DNA of 58,428 nt, taken from assembly GCA_003166955.1 (NCBI GenBank), contig PMUI01000103.1:1-58428 (forward strand), in the 5' to 3' direction. This DNA is from Acidobacterium sp. (GTDB lineage: Bacteria > Acidobacteriota > Terriglobia > Terriglobales > Acidobacteriaceae). Position 1 is the first letter of the stretch. Each line of letters starts with the position of its first letter. A program made the translations under genes and the position numbers. The notes beneath the pieces were generated by a model, which did not search any database, was not told the DNA's origin, and saw only the letters and a program-made list of their open reading frames with translations. Shown piece after piece: positions 9,949-18,536 of this stretch.

Positions 9949-10258
9949 GAGCCGCTCTTAACCGGCTCAGCGTCGCCGAAAGCATCCTGCCCACTTCGGA
10001 CGCAAGCCCTTGCACATTCTCCAGTTCGCCTGAATTGGCAAAGCCAAGCTTACCGGCAATCACCAGTTGTGTCTGGAGTTCCATATATGAACCCAGGGCA
10101 ATCGCCGTGAAGTACCTGTATTGTTCCCTCGTCCCGCGCCCATATCCCTCGGCGATATTGCTCGGAATCGAAATGCTGGCTCGCCTGAGCTGGTTCGTGA
10201 GGCCGTAAAGCTCCTCGCGCGGGAACCGCCGGGTCAGAGCGTAGACAGCCGCGCACAA
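9917..10258 (-). CDS. Four-helix bundle protein, S23/IVP family (start unclear)
   Basis: 113 residues as called from a TTG. The core ELYGLTNQLRRASISIPSNI and AEGYGRG are diagnostic of the S23 ribosomal-intervening-sequence/four-helix-bundle family. Conceptual translation continues upstream as KLIVWERAIEL, the normal N-terminus of the family, but no ATG or GTG precedes the in-frame TAA; only the TTG at 10258 is available. The gene may therefore be decayed or start unusually. Its last codons are made of heptamer repeat, and inverted heptamer arrays bracket it. Function of the family is unclear; members are small oligomeric helical proteins. Confidence 0.6.
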   Translation of the reverse strand: MCAAVYALTRRFPREELYGLTNQLRRASISIPSNIAEGYGRGTREQYRYFTAIALGSYMELQTQLVIAGKLGFANSGELENVQGLASEVGRMLSATLSRLRAAPNPQTLNSNP

Positions 10259-10331
10259 TTCGATTGCGCGTTCCCATACGATCAGCTTGCAGTGGAATTT
10301 GGCGGGCGCCTGCCTTTGGTAATGGATTTTT

Positions 10332-10359
10332 TAAACTCTAAACTCTAACCCCTAAACTC
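10332..10359. repeat. Heptamer array (4 units, TAAACTC type)
   Basis: TAAACTC, TAAACTC, TAACCCC, TAAACTC. Inverted relative to the array at 9914-9948, and just past the peroxiredoxin stop codon. Confidence 0.85.
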
Positions 10360-10366
10360 TTCCGCC

Positions 10367-10921
10367 TCAGCCCTTCTGCAACGTCGCCAAAGCGGAGAGC
10401 ACATCCGCGCTGTGCACATTCGGATCGACCTTCGTCCAGATCTTCACGATCTTTCCCTGCGGATCGATCAGGAAAGTATTGCGCATCGCGATCACCATCG
10501 GCCCATAGTTGCCGAGCGATCCGTACTGCGGCACCACTTTCTTATCCGGATCCGCCAGCAGCGTGAAGCTCAGCGAGTCCTTCGTGCAGAACTGTTTGTG
10601 ACTGTCGACCGTATCCACGCTCACGCCCAGAATCACAGCATTCATCGCCTTGTACTTGTCCAGATCGGCTTGGAACTTGTGCGCCTCGATCGTGCAGCCC
10701 GTGGTCATGTCCTTCGGATAGAAGTACAGCACCACCCACTTACCTTTATAGCTGGCAAGATCGACCGGCGTGCCTTCCTGATTCGGCAGCGTGAATGTGG
10801 GCGCCGCTTGTCCCACCTCGGGCATCGGGGCATTATCGGCAGCGAAGCCGCGCTGGAGAGCAAAACCGCCCACGATCAGCAGGGCGACGACGGCAACGAT
10901 GATCACGGATGTCTTCGACAT
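10367..10921 (-). CDS. Membrane-anchored peroxiredoxin (AhpC/TSA, Bcp-like)
   Basis: 184 residues. An uncleaved anchor or signal peptide spans residues 5-22, followed by a thioredoxin-fold domain from about 38. The peroxidatic Cys76 sits in DMTTGCTIEA, the PxxxTxxC-type active site of the BCP/PrxQ group. The second cysteine of PrxQ, five residues on, is absent; Cys112 (KQFCTKD) might serve instead. The role is reduction of hydroperoxides with thiol reductants, here probably on the periplasmic side. Start at 10921 is the ATG directly before the hydrophobic segment; the frame extends to 11002 without protein character. Confidence 0.87.
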   Translation of the reverse strand: MSKTSVIIVAVVALLIVGGFALQRGFAADNAPMPEVGQAAPTFTLPNQEGTPVDLASYKGKWVVLYFYPKDMTTGCTIEAHKFQADLDKYKAMNAVILGVSVDTVDSHKQFCTKDSLSFTLLADPDKKVVPQYGSLGNYGPMVIAMRNTFLIDPQGKIVKIWTKVDPNVHSADVLSALATLQKG

Positions 10922-11001
10922 TGTGTTTCTCCCGTTTCTTTGAATGACGCTCGTGCGATTCCCGGACTTCGTATCTCTCGACTTATATGTGTGCTCGACC
11001 A

Positions 11002-11901
11002 TTATCCGTGTTCTAGGCCAATTACCGCAATTCCGGCCCCATCCGCCTCCGCCCGCACAGCCTCAAGATCGAAGATCAGCGTCCTGTGCGCCTCGAGCGC
11101 CAGGCACGTTGCCCCCGCCGCCCGCATCGTCGCAATCGTGCCAATCCCGACCACCGGAACATCGAACCGCAAATCCTGTTTCGGCTTCGCCACCTTCACC
11201 ACCGTCAAACTGCGCTCAAGTGTAGACGCAGGATCGCCCAGACTCCGCATCAGCGCCCCCGCCCGCTCAATCGTCGCATCTGTCCCCTCCATCGCCTCCA
11301 CCGCCACGCACGCCTGCGCCGCAATCACCACCGTCTGCCCCAGATCGAAGCCGGCCAGCCCCCGCGCCACCTCGCGCCCATACGCAATGTCCTTCTCCTC
11401 CTGCTCATTCGGCGCGCGCGACGTCATCACGCCGGGCTTGGCCAGCAACGGCTCCAGATAGGTCGTCGACGAAATCAGTTCGATCCCTTCATCGCCCAGC
11501 ACCTTCGCCACCGCGCCCAGCAGCATGTCCGTATTCCGCGTCCGCAAATTCAGCAACAACTTCGCCAGCCGCCAGTCCGGTCGAATGCTCGAAAAAATCT
11601 GCTTGTGCTTCACCTGGCCCGCCATCACCGCCTTGTGAACGCCCTCGCGCTGGAACGTTTCAATCAGCCGCGACAACTCTCCCAGCGAAAGCCAGTGCAC
11701 GCGCACACCCGAATCCGCCGCGGCACGCGCATCGATCTCCGGATCCGTCTCCTCCCTAATCGCCGCGACCACCACCTCGGTCCCATGCGCGCGCGCCGCG
11801 TCAAGCAGCAAAAACGGAAACCGCCCGTTCCCAGCGATCAATCCCAGCTTGTCTTTGGATTCGGTCAAAAGAACTCCTGCCGCAGCCAGGGCCCTCCTCA
11901 T
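11002..11901 (-). CDS. lpxI: LpxI, UDP-2,3-diacylglucosamine pyrophosphatase
   Basis: 299 residues, the usual length of the LpxI (DUF1009) family. The N-terminal domain carries KLGLIAGNGRFPFLLLDAAR and GQVKHKQIFS. The C-terminal domain has AQACVAVEAMEGTDATIERAG and the ending RFDVPVVGIGTIATMRAAG. It hydrolyses UDP-2,3-diacylglucosamine to lipid X in lipid A synthesis, so the organism makes an LPS-type outer membrane and uses LpxI rather than LpxH here. It stands apart from other lpx genes. The ATG at 11901 has only a weak GAGG upstream; the first 15 residues may be an over-call. Confidence 0.9.
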   Translation of the reverse strand: MRRALAAAGVLLTESKDKLGLIAGNGRFPFLLLDAARAHGTEVVVAAIREETDPEIDARAAADSGVRVHWLSLGELSRLIETFQREGVHKAVMAGQVKHKQIFSSIRPDWRLAKLLLNLRTRNTDMLLGAVAKVLGDEGIELISSTTYLEPLLAKPGVMTSRAPNEQEEKDIAYGREVARGLAGFDLGQTVVIAAQACVAVEAMEGTDATIERAGALMRSLGDPASTLERSLTVVKVAKPKQDLRFDVPVVGIGTIATMRAAGATCLALEAHRTLIFDLEAVRAEADGAGIAVIGLEHG

Positions 11902-11971
11902 TGTATGAGGACCTCACCGCGAGCGAACCGCAGAGCCTGGGCACAAAAGCCCGCCTGCAGAGTTGCGCGAA

Positions 11972-12021
11972 GCGCGTCCGCCTGGACAGCCTGCCCTGAG
12001 CTTGCCGAAGGGGCCAGTCCC
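11972..12021 (+). repeat. Dispersed repeat (GTCCGCCTGGACGGC type), interrupted copy
   Basis: GCGCGTCCGCCTGGACAGC (11972-11990) and CAGTCCC (12015-12021) match the copies at 16896 and, inverted, at 15124. They are split by a 24-bp insert reading CTGCCCTGAGCTTGCCGAAG then GGGC, itself like a common bacterial REP core. Confidence 0.6.
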
Positions 12022-12028
12022 TCCGCGT

Positions 12029-12049
12029 CCTCTGTGCTCTCTGTGGTGA
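12029..12049 (+). repeat. CTCTGTG short repeat
   Basis: Two near-copies of a 9-mer (CTCTGTGCT, CTCTGTGGT) just past the M14 peptidase stop. A three-copy version is at 17555-17583. Confidence 0.55.
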
Positions 12050-12053
12050 GTCC

Positions 12054-15000
12054 CTACTTCGCCTTCGCCAAATGATCGAAGTTCAGAATCGCGTTCATCA
12101 CCAGCGCATAGCTCCCGATCGTCTCGCCGCGATAAATGGGATTGTTGGCAAACAGCAGCACATTCCCGCTGCCATAATGCGCGTCGACCACGATCGGTTT
12201 CTCCTCGATCGCCCCGCCGCCCTCCAGCAACCCCGAAAGCAGCAGCCCCTTCGCCGACGTGAATCGCAAAATCACATCCGGCTTGTACTGCTCCGGAATC
12301 ACGTAAGGATTGTCGCGCGCCTCCTCTTCATTCAGCGGCGTCGCCTCCCACGGCTTCGGCGAAGGCAGCGGCTCCGGCTCCGCCGCCGCGCGCCCCTGCG
12401 GAATATCTTCCTCCTGCGGACCCCCGCGCCCCGTAGCCCGGTGATAATCCTTCTCCGTCGCGATGTGCCGCGGCACCGTCATGTTCCCCACCGTGAACGC
12501 CATCCCGTCCGCACTGTACACCGCAAGCGTATCGCCGTACCCCCACGCCACCGGGTTCTTGTGATCCACAAACTGCGCACCCAGCACGCTCCCCACGACA
12601 TGCACGTTGCCGCCGCGATTCACAAACACCCCCGGTGCCAGCCCCTCATCAATGGCAAACTGCGCCGTGTCTTCCGACGTGATCAGCAACCCGCCCTTCT
12701 CCACAAACTCCTTCAGATGCGCAACGCCATCCAGCCCCAGCCCCGGTCGCATATCCTCTGTTGAATCGATCGTCAGGTTCGGCGTCAAATCCGTCTTCTG
12801 CCACGGCAGCGCATTTCCCCACATCGGCATCCCGTTCACAATCGACTGCGTCGACGACCGCCCCACCGGCGCAAAAATGATCACGTCGTACTTCGACCGC
12901 AGATCGCCCGCGTGCGACACCGTCTGCGTGCTGATGTAGTCGTAAGGCACGTGCAGCTTATCGAGCGCCTCTCGCCACCAACCCTCCGTCTGCGTCCCGC
13001 TCCACGTATGCATCATCGCAATCCGCGGCGCCGTCGCATCGTGCATCGCCACCGAAGGTGCAGCGCTAAGACTCACAGCCTCCAAGTCCGAATTCTTAAT
13101 CGCCGCCTTCACCGCACCCCCGCCCGCATCCAGGATCACCAGCGATCCCGACGCAAAATGCTTCCCGCCCGCATCGAACGCCGCGTCCGCCACCGAAATC
13201 TTCGCATCCTTCAGCTGATACCGAAGCCCCAGCAGCGAAATATCCCCGCCATTGTTGATCGCGACCACATCACTGCCACCGTCGACCGAACCACTCGCAG
13301 CGCCAGCATCCGCAACCGCCTCCATCTTCGCCTTCAAGATCGAAGCGTCCGTCACCCGCACCGTAGGCACGCCAAACAAATCCGGAAACGACCACCCCGT
13401 GTCGTCGTACGGATGCTTCTGCGGATCATCCGGAGCCCAGTACTGCCGGTCCAGCAGCGCATCCGCAATTCGCGAATACGGCTGATCCATCCGAATCACA
13501 TAGCTCCCCGCCGGAAAAGTCAACGTCTTCGGAGCATCCGCCTTTGCGTCCGCCTTCCCGTCCGTCTTCCCGTCCGATTTCCCCTCCGACTTATCATCCG
13601 ACTTCTTCGCCGCCACCTTATTTGTAACCGTCACCGGCTCAGTTAACCGGCTCACCTCCACATGCTGCAACGCCAGCACCCGCAGCAACTCCGCCCGCCG
13701 GCTCGGCGACTGCCCCTCAGCCGAAATCACGTACGCCGCCGGCCCCGAACTCTCCGGCTTCTGCACGCTCCGCTTCGCCTTGAGATAAAAATTCTCCAGA
13801 AACTGCTGCCCATTCTGCGCGAAATACGAAATCGTCGTCAGCAGCGCAGTCTCTTCATAATTGTTGTTGTTCCGCTGCGACCACTCGACCACCGGCAGCG
13901 GCGGATTCTGCCTGTACCAGGTCCGCTCGTACTCATCCGGCCCCAAAATCCGCTTCTCCGTGTCCGCCCCGCCGTTGCCAAACGTCTCATACAGCCGGCT
14001 GATCCCGTTGTGCATCGCCGCCAGAAACATCAGGTACCCCGGGCTCCACGTGTCGAAATCCCCATGCGTAAACACGCCCGGCATCCCGAACTCCGTCATC
14101 TGCTGCACATTGTTCCAGCCAATCTCTGCCCATTCGCCGGCGAGAATCGGATCGATCCACGCGTTGTACGGTCCATCGCCCACCGTGTTGTCGTACAGAA
14201 ATGGAACCGACTCGTGCAGGTCATGCAGCACCTGCGCATGCCACCCCAGATACGTGTCGAGCACGTTGCGCGTCAGGTTCAGCGTCATCCCCATCGCGTC
14301 GCGATTGTTATCGTGCGCGACGTAATGCCCCCAGTACACCAGCCGCGGCCAGTTCGATCCCGGGTGCGCCAGATGCCACTTATAGATGTCCACCATCCGA
14401 TCGCGCCCATCCACCTCCACCACCGGCGTGATCAGCACAATCATGTGCGAGCGAATGTATTTGATGTAGGGCGAATCATCCACCGCCAGCCGATACGCCA
14501 GCTCTATCAGCGCCGTCGGCGCACCCGTTTCCGGCGAATGAATCGTCCCCGTGATGTAGTACACCGGAAACGACTGCTTCACCAAATCCGCCGCCACCTT
14601 GTCATCGAGCCCAATCGTTCGCGGATCAGCCAGCTTCGCCAGCCGCGCATCGTTATCCCTCTGCTTCGCCAGCAGCGACTCATCCGCGATCGCCGCCGCA
14701 ATCATCTCGCGGCCCTCTTCCGTGTGCCCGATCGTGTAAACCTTCACCCGCGGCGAGCTCGCCGCCAGCAGGCGAAAATATTTGTAGACATCCTCGGCAT
14801 ACGGCAGCATCCCCGGCGCGCCAGACACATCCCCCAGCACCTTCCAGGGCGTAGGCACCGTCTTCGACGCCGGCAAATAATCCGTCAGCGGCGAATTGAA
14901 ATAAGGCTCCGTCGTGTACTTCTTAATGTGCGCCGTATAGTCCTGATCGACCGCCTGCTGCGGATCGCGTGCGTACGTGCCACCGATCGCCGTCTGCGCA

Positions 15001-15071
15001 TGTGCAGGGAACGCAGCAAAACAAGGAAGGGAAGCAAGCAGCAGAAAGAGCAGACAGCGACGAATCTTCAT
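12054..15071 (-). CDS. Large secreted M14-family zinc carboxypeptidase-like protein
   Basis: 1005 residues. A signal peptide (to AHAQ, about 26) is followed by an M14 peptidase domain (about 90-400) with zinc ligands His178 and Glu181 in TIHSPETG and a later His in HDLHES. The region beyond contains a charged low-complexity linker of KSDGK/KADAK repeats (about residues 485-515) and a C-terminal half with a glutamine amidotransferase-like or sugar-binding-like fold (MMHTWSGTQTEGWWREAL; VIIFAP). Such two-part proteins are common in Acidobacteriota. Predicted role is removal of C-terminal residues from peptides outside the inner membrane. No operon partner is obvious. Confidence 0.85.
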   Translation of the reverse strand: MKIRRCLLFLLLASLPCFAAFPAHAQTAIGGTYARDPQQAVDQDYTAHIKKYTTEPYFNSPLTDYLPASKTVPTPWKVLGDVSGAPGMLPYAEDVYKYFRLLAASSPRVKVYTIGHTEEGREMIAAAIADESLLAKQRDNDARLAKLADPRTIGLDDKVAADLVKQSFPVYYITGTIHSPETGAPTALIELAYRLAVDDSPYIKYIRSHMIVLITPVVEVDGRDRMVDIYKWHLAHPGSNWPRLVYWGHYVAHDNNRDAMGMTLNLTRNVLDTYLGWHAQVLHDLHESVPFLYDNTVGDGPYNAWIDPILAGEWAEIGWNNVQQMTEFGMPGVFTHGDFDTWSPGYLMFLAAMHNGISRLYETFGNGGADTEKRILGPDEYERTWYRQNPPLPVVEWSQRNNNNYEETALLTTISYFAQNGQQFLENFYLKAKRSVQKPESSGPAAYVISAEGQSPSRRAELLRVLALQHVEVSRLTEPVTVTNKVAAKKSDDKSEGKSDGKTDGKADAKADAPKTLTFPAGSYVIRMDQPYSRIADALLDRQYWAPDDPQKHPYDDTGWSFPDLFGVPTVRVTDASILKAKMEAVADAGAASGSVDGGSDVVAINNGGDISLLGLRYQLKDAKISVADAAFDAGGKHFASGSLVILDAGGGAVKAAIKNSDLEAVSLSAAPSVAMHDATAPRIAMMHTWSGTQTEGWWREALDKLHVPYDYISTQTVSHAGDLRSKYDVIIFAPVGRSSTQSIVNGMPMWGNALPWQKTDLTPNLTIDSTEDMRPGLGLDGVAHLKEFVEKGGLLITSEDTAQFAIDEGLAPGVFVNRGGNVHVVGSVLGAQFVDHKNPVAWGYGDTLAVYSADGMAFTVGNMTVPRHIATEKDYHRATGRGGPQEEDIPQGRAAAEPEPLPSPKPWEATPLNEEEARDNPYVIPEQYKPDVILRFTSAKGLLLSGLLEGGGAIEEKPIVVDAHYGSGNVLLFANNPIYRGETIGSYALVMNAILNFDHLAKAK

Positions 15072-15123
15072 CGAAGCACAGCCTCAGGCGAAAGGGATTG
15101 GCAGCGAAGGATGCAGAATATCA

Positions 15124-15150
15124 GGGACTGGCCGTCCAGGCACACGCGCC
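15124..15150 (-). repeat. Dispersed repeat (GTCCGCCTGGACGGC type), inverted copy
   Basis: GGGACTGGCCGTCCAGGC then ACACGCGCC, the reverse complement of the 16896 copy with a few changes, in the gap between the M14 peptidase and guaA. Confidence 0.6.
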
Positions 15151-15178
15151 TTGCGGCGCAAAGCCCGAGCGCTGTCCC

Positions 15179-15206
15179 CAAACTCTAAACTCCAAACTCT
15201 AAACTC
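15179..15206. repeat. Heptamer array (4 units, CAAACTC/TAAACTC)
   Basis: CAAACTC, TAAACTC, CAAACTC, TAAACTC in perfect 7-bp register, 36 bp past the guaA stop codon. Confidence 0.85.
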
Positions 15207-15242
15207 TTCTCTCTTTCCCCCGCCCCGCTCGCCTTCGGCTCG

Positions 15243-16805
15243 CTACTCCCATTCAATCGTGCCCGGCGGCTTCGACGTAATGTCGTACACCACGCGATTG
15301 ATCCCCCGCACCTCATTCACAATCCGGCTCGAGATCGTCTTCAGCACCTCATACGGCAGCGGAACCCAGTCCGCCGTCATCCCATCTTCCGAATGCACCG
15401 CGCGAATCGCGCACGTGTACGCATACGTCCGCTGATCGCCCATCACGCCCACGCTCTTCACCGGCAGCAACACCGCGAACGACTGCCAGATCTTCGTGTA
15501 CAGCCCCGCACTCTTGATCTCCGATACCACGATGTCATCGGCCTCTTGCAGCAGCGCCACGCGCTCCGCCGTCACCTCGCCCAGGATCCGCACCGCCAGT
15601 CCCGGCCCCGGAAACGGCTGCCTCTGCAGAATGTCTTCCGGCATCCCCATGTCCCGACCGATCCGCCGCACTTCATCTTTGAACAAATCCCGCAGCGGCT
15701 CGATCAGCTTCAGCTGCATCTCCTCCGGGAGCCCACCCACGTTGTGGTGGCTCTTGATCGTCTGCGACGGCCCCTTCACCGAAGACGACTCGATCACGTC
15801 CGGATACAGCGTCCCCTGCACAAGCCACTCCAGATTCATGTTCGGGCCGCCCGTCTCTTCCGCGATGCGCACCGCCTCATCGTCGAACACCGCGATGAAC
15901 TCGTTCCCGATAATCTTCCTCTTCCCCTCCGGATCGGTCACGCCCCGCAACTTCAGCAGAAACCGCTTGCTCGCATCCACGGCGACGATCTTCAGCCCCA
16001 GCTTGTCGCGCAGATTCTGCTGCACCTTCTCAAACTCGTCCTTCCGCAGCACGCCATTGTTCACAAACACGCATGTCAGCCGATCGCCGATCGCCCGATG
16101 CACCAGCACCGCCGCCACCGAAGAATCCACGCCGCCCGACAACGCGCAGATCGCGTGCCCCCCGCCCACCTTCTCGCGAATCGACGCCACCGTGCTCTGG
16201 ATAAAATGCTCCGGCGTCCAGTCCGGCCGCGCCCCGCAAATGTTGAACAGAAAATTCCGCAGCACCTGCTTCCCCAGCGGCGTGTGGTGCACCTCCGGAT
16301 GAAACTGCACCGCCCAAATCCGCCGCTCCGGATTCGCAATCCCCGCCACCGCATGCGCCGTCTTCGCCGTCAGATGAAATCCCGGCGGCAAATCCAGCGC
16401 CTCATCCCCATGCGACATCCACACCTGCATCGTCGCCGGCAACTCAGCAAACAGCGGATTCGCCGCATCGATCAGCTCCACCTCCGCATGCCCATACTCC
16501 CGCTTCGCCGCCGACCGTACCCGCCCGCCCAGATGATGCGCAATGAACTGTAGCCCATAGCAAATCCCCAGCACCGGCAGCCCCAGGTTCAGAACCTCCG
16601 GATCGGCCGGCGGCGCATCGGCGTCGTACACCGAACACGGCCCTCCAGAAAGCACCAGGCCCACAGGATTCAGCGCGCGAATCGCCTCAATTTTCGCCGT
16701 GCAAGGCAGCACCGCCGAGTACACGTTCTGCTCGCGAATCCGCCGTGCGATCAGCTGCGTATACTGCGAGCCAAAATCAAGAATGACAATGGAAGGGGTA
16801 GTCAC
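15243..16805 (-). CDS. guaA: GMP synthase (glutamine-hydrolysing)
   Basis: 520 residues, full length. N-terminal class I glutamine amidotransferase with the triad Cys82 (GICYGLQ), His169 and Glu171 (FHPEVHHT). ATP-pyrophosphatase domain with P-loop [10 protein letters not shown] (221-230). C-terminal dimerisation domain ends in [13 protein letters not shown], the universal GuaA tail. It converts XMP to GMP using glutamine. Starts at GTG (16805); no strong Shine-Dalgarno is seen. No purine operon partner is adjacent. Confidence 0.98.
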   Translation of the reverse strand: MTTPSIVILDFGSQYTQLIARRIREQNVYSAVLPCTAKIEAIRALNPVGLVLSGGPCSVYDADAPPADPEVLNLGLPVLGICYGLQFIAHHLGGRVRSAAKREYGHAEVELIDAANPLFAELPATMQVWMSHGDEALDLPPGFHLTAKTAHAVAGIANPERRIWAVQFHPEVHHTPLGKQVLRNFLFNICGARPDWTPEHFIQSTVASIREKVGGGHAICALSGGVDSSVAAVLVHRAIGDRLTCVFVNNGVLRKDEFEKVQQNLRDKLGLKIVAVDASKRFLLKLRGVTDPEGKRKIIGNEFIAVFDDEAVRIAEETGGPNMNLEWLVQGTLYPDVIESSSVKGPSQTIKSHHNVGGLPEEMQLKLIEPLRDLFKDEVRRIGRDMGMPEDILQRQPFPGPGLAVRILGEVTAERVALLQEADDIVVSEIKSAGLYTKIWQSFAVLLPVKSVGVMGDQRTYAYTCAIRAVHSEDGMTADWVPLPYEVLKTISSRIVNEVRGINRVVYDITSKPPGTIEWE

Positions 16806-16845
16806 AGCCCAGTTTGTCAGGGATTAATTGCGCTGTAAAGAACTC

Positions 16846-17541
16846 TCAGCGTTCGCCAGCATCATCTGGTTGCTGCACCGGTGCAGGCGCCGTAGGCGCG
16901 TCCGCCTGGACGGCTAGTCCCCACTCCGCGTACGAAATCCGCGGAATATGCATGAACGCGTCCCGCGTCCTCACATAATTCCCGAGCCCGTTCATGCGCC
17001 CAATCGAGTGCAGCTCCTCGGCCCGCACATACGGCCCCTCTGGGTCGACATACTTGTCTTCCACATAGACCGACACCACCCTCCCCAGAACAATCCGCGA
17101 CCGCCCAATCTCCATCGTCGTGAATTCTCGGCACTCGAGCGCTGCATGCGCCTGGGCAATGCGCGGAACCTTTACCCGCTCCGACGGCGCCGTCGTGAAA
17201 CCCGCCATCTCCAGTTCGCTGATCTCCGGAGGCGCGTCCGCCGCACAGACTACCATCCGCTCCGCCAGGTCTTCTGTAACAACGTTGACGACAAATTCGC
17301 CGGTGCGCCGAATATTTCTCGCCGTGTCCTTCGGAGCAAACCGCTCCTCCGGGCGATTCGTCACTCCAATGCCCACAATCGGCGGATCGGTGCAGAGGTA
17401 GTTGTACGCGCTGAAAGGTGCCGCGTTCAGAATGCCATTTTCATCCATGCTGGTCACTAGCGCGATCGGCCTCGGTGCCACCAGCCCCACCAGCAGCTTG
17501 TACGCCACATCTTTCTCGGACTCTTCCAGATCGAAATTCAT
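16846..17541 (-). CDS. Flavin reductase-like FMN-binding split-barrel protein
   Basis: 231 residues. Residues 15-170 match the flavin reductase-like domain: LVAPRPIALVTSMDENGILNAAPFSAYN and RNIRRTGEFVVNVV are typical FMN-binding segments. It probably reduces or uses FMN/FAD in the cytosol; the partner is unknown. The last ~18 residues (QADAPTAPAPVQQPDDAGER) are low-complexity and partly encoded by a dispersed repeat at 16896-16921, so the natural C-terminus may have been extended by that repeat. It is 40 bp upstream of guaA. Confidence 0.85.
   Translation of the reverse strand: MNFDLEESEKDVAYKLLVGLVAPRPIALVTSMDENGILNAAPFSAYNYLCTDPPIVGIGVTNRPEERFAPKDTARNIRRTGEFVVNVVTEDLAERMVVCAADAPPEISELEMAGFTTAPSERVKVPRIAQAHAALECREFTTMEIGRSRIVLGRVVSVYVEDKYVDPEGPYVRAEELHSIGRMNGLGNYVRTRDAFMHIPRISYAEWGLAVQADAPTAPAPVQQPDDAGER
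16896..16921 (+). repeat. Dispersed repeat (GTCCGCCTGGACGGC type) inside a coding region
   Basis: GCGCGTCCGCCTGGACGGC followed by TAGTCCC. Encodes part of the flavoprotein C-terminus on the minus strand. The centre GTCCGCCTGGAC is nearly palindromic. Confidence 0.6.
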
Positions 17542-17554
17542 CTCTCAACCACTC

Positions 17555-17583
17555 CTCTGTGGTCTCTGTGTCCTCTGTGGTGA
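17555..17583 (+). repeat. CTCTGTG short repeat, three units
   Basis: CTCTGTGGT, CTCTGTGTC, CTCTGTGGT in 9-bp register, upstream of the flavoprotein gene and downstream of the membrane protein gene. Related to 12029-12049. Confidence 0.6.
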
Positions 17584-17595
17584 AAAAACACCACC

Positions 17596-18531
17596 TTAAG
17601 AGGGAACTGCTTCTAACAAATCCACAAACGCAACCACCCGAGCCACCTGGAAAAAATCTGACGCCACCAGATACAGCACCGTCACCACCGCCCACCACGC
17701 ATAGAGCGTGCCCCCGCTCACCGCATCCGCGAACGGCAGCGGCGTGGCGGAGAACACCATCGCCAGCACCACCAGCGCAATTTTCGCAATCCCCATCACC
17801 AGGTTAATCTCGACCAGCTTCCCGCGCAGCGGCCCGAGCCGCAAACTCCGCACCAAACTCCCGCCAACACCCAATCCCTCAACCAGCGCCAGCAGCGGAG
17901 CAATCGAGAAAACCCAGCTCAACAGAGCCCAAACCGTAAAAACCCCCAGGGAAAAAACAATCACTAGCGCGCAATAAAGTACAAGATTCGGCTCCCCCTG
18001 AGCATCGCCGCCAACAGTCGCATTCGATAGCGTGAAATTCGCCGCCCACCGAATAGCCGCAAACCAAACCGCGAACGTCGCGCACAAAGCAACCACCCGC
18101 AGCACCTGCAGCGCGATCATTGCCCCCACACGCCACGGCATCGACGGCCGGTAGCGCCGCAGCACCGCGTTGCGCCCCAGGCCCGCCGCCACCGCCCACA
18201 CCAACATCGCCGCCGGCAACAGCCACGCAGCCACATGCAGCACCGGCCCCTGCAGCACATCAATCGCCTCCGATACCTGCTCCGCGCCCTGCATCGGATA
18301 CTGCAGCGAAAACTCAAAAACACCCGTCGCACGCAGCCGAGCAGCGGTCTCTGCCCAAATATGTGCGCCGGCAAACCACATCACCGCCAACAGCGGAATC
18401 CCAAAACTCCACCGCCACGCAAGCTCCAGCGCCAACAGCGAAGGACGCCGCCAGCACAACGCCATGATCTGCACGAACGACTGCGTCCCGCGAGTACGCA
18501 CAGCGGTCGCAGATCCAAATCCAGCCGCCAT
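17596..18531 (-). CDS. Integral membrane protein of unknown function
   Basis: 311 residues with about six hydrophobic helices (about 40-58, 98-120, 138-160, 188-210, 250-268, 278-298). No catalytic motif or known transporter signature recognised. It begins 5 bp after the leuS stop codon and is almost certainly cotranscribed with leuS, but nothing else links the two functions. The ATG at 18531 lies in a GC-rich context without a clear ribosome-binding site, consistent with translational coupling to leuS. Confidence 0.75.
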   Translation of the reverse strand: MAAGFGSATAVRTRGTQSFVQIMALCWRRPSLLALELAWRWSFGIPLLAVMWFAGAHIWAETAARLRATGVFEFSLQYPMQGAEQVSEAIDVLQGPVLHVAAWLLPAAMLVWAVAAGLGRNAVLRRYRPSMPWRVGAMIALQVLRVVALCATFAVWFAAIRWAANFTLSNATVGGDAQGEPNLVLYCALVIVFSLGVFTVWALLSWVFSIAPLLALVEGLGVGGSLVRSLRLGPLRGKLVEINLVMGIAKIALVVLAMVFSATPLPFADAVSGGTLYAWWAVVTVLYLVASDFFQVARVVAFVDLLEAVPS

Positions 18532-18536
18532 CGCCG

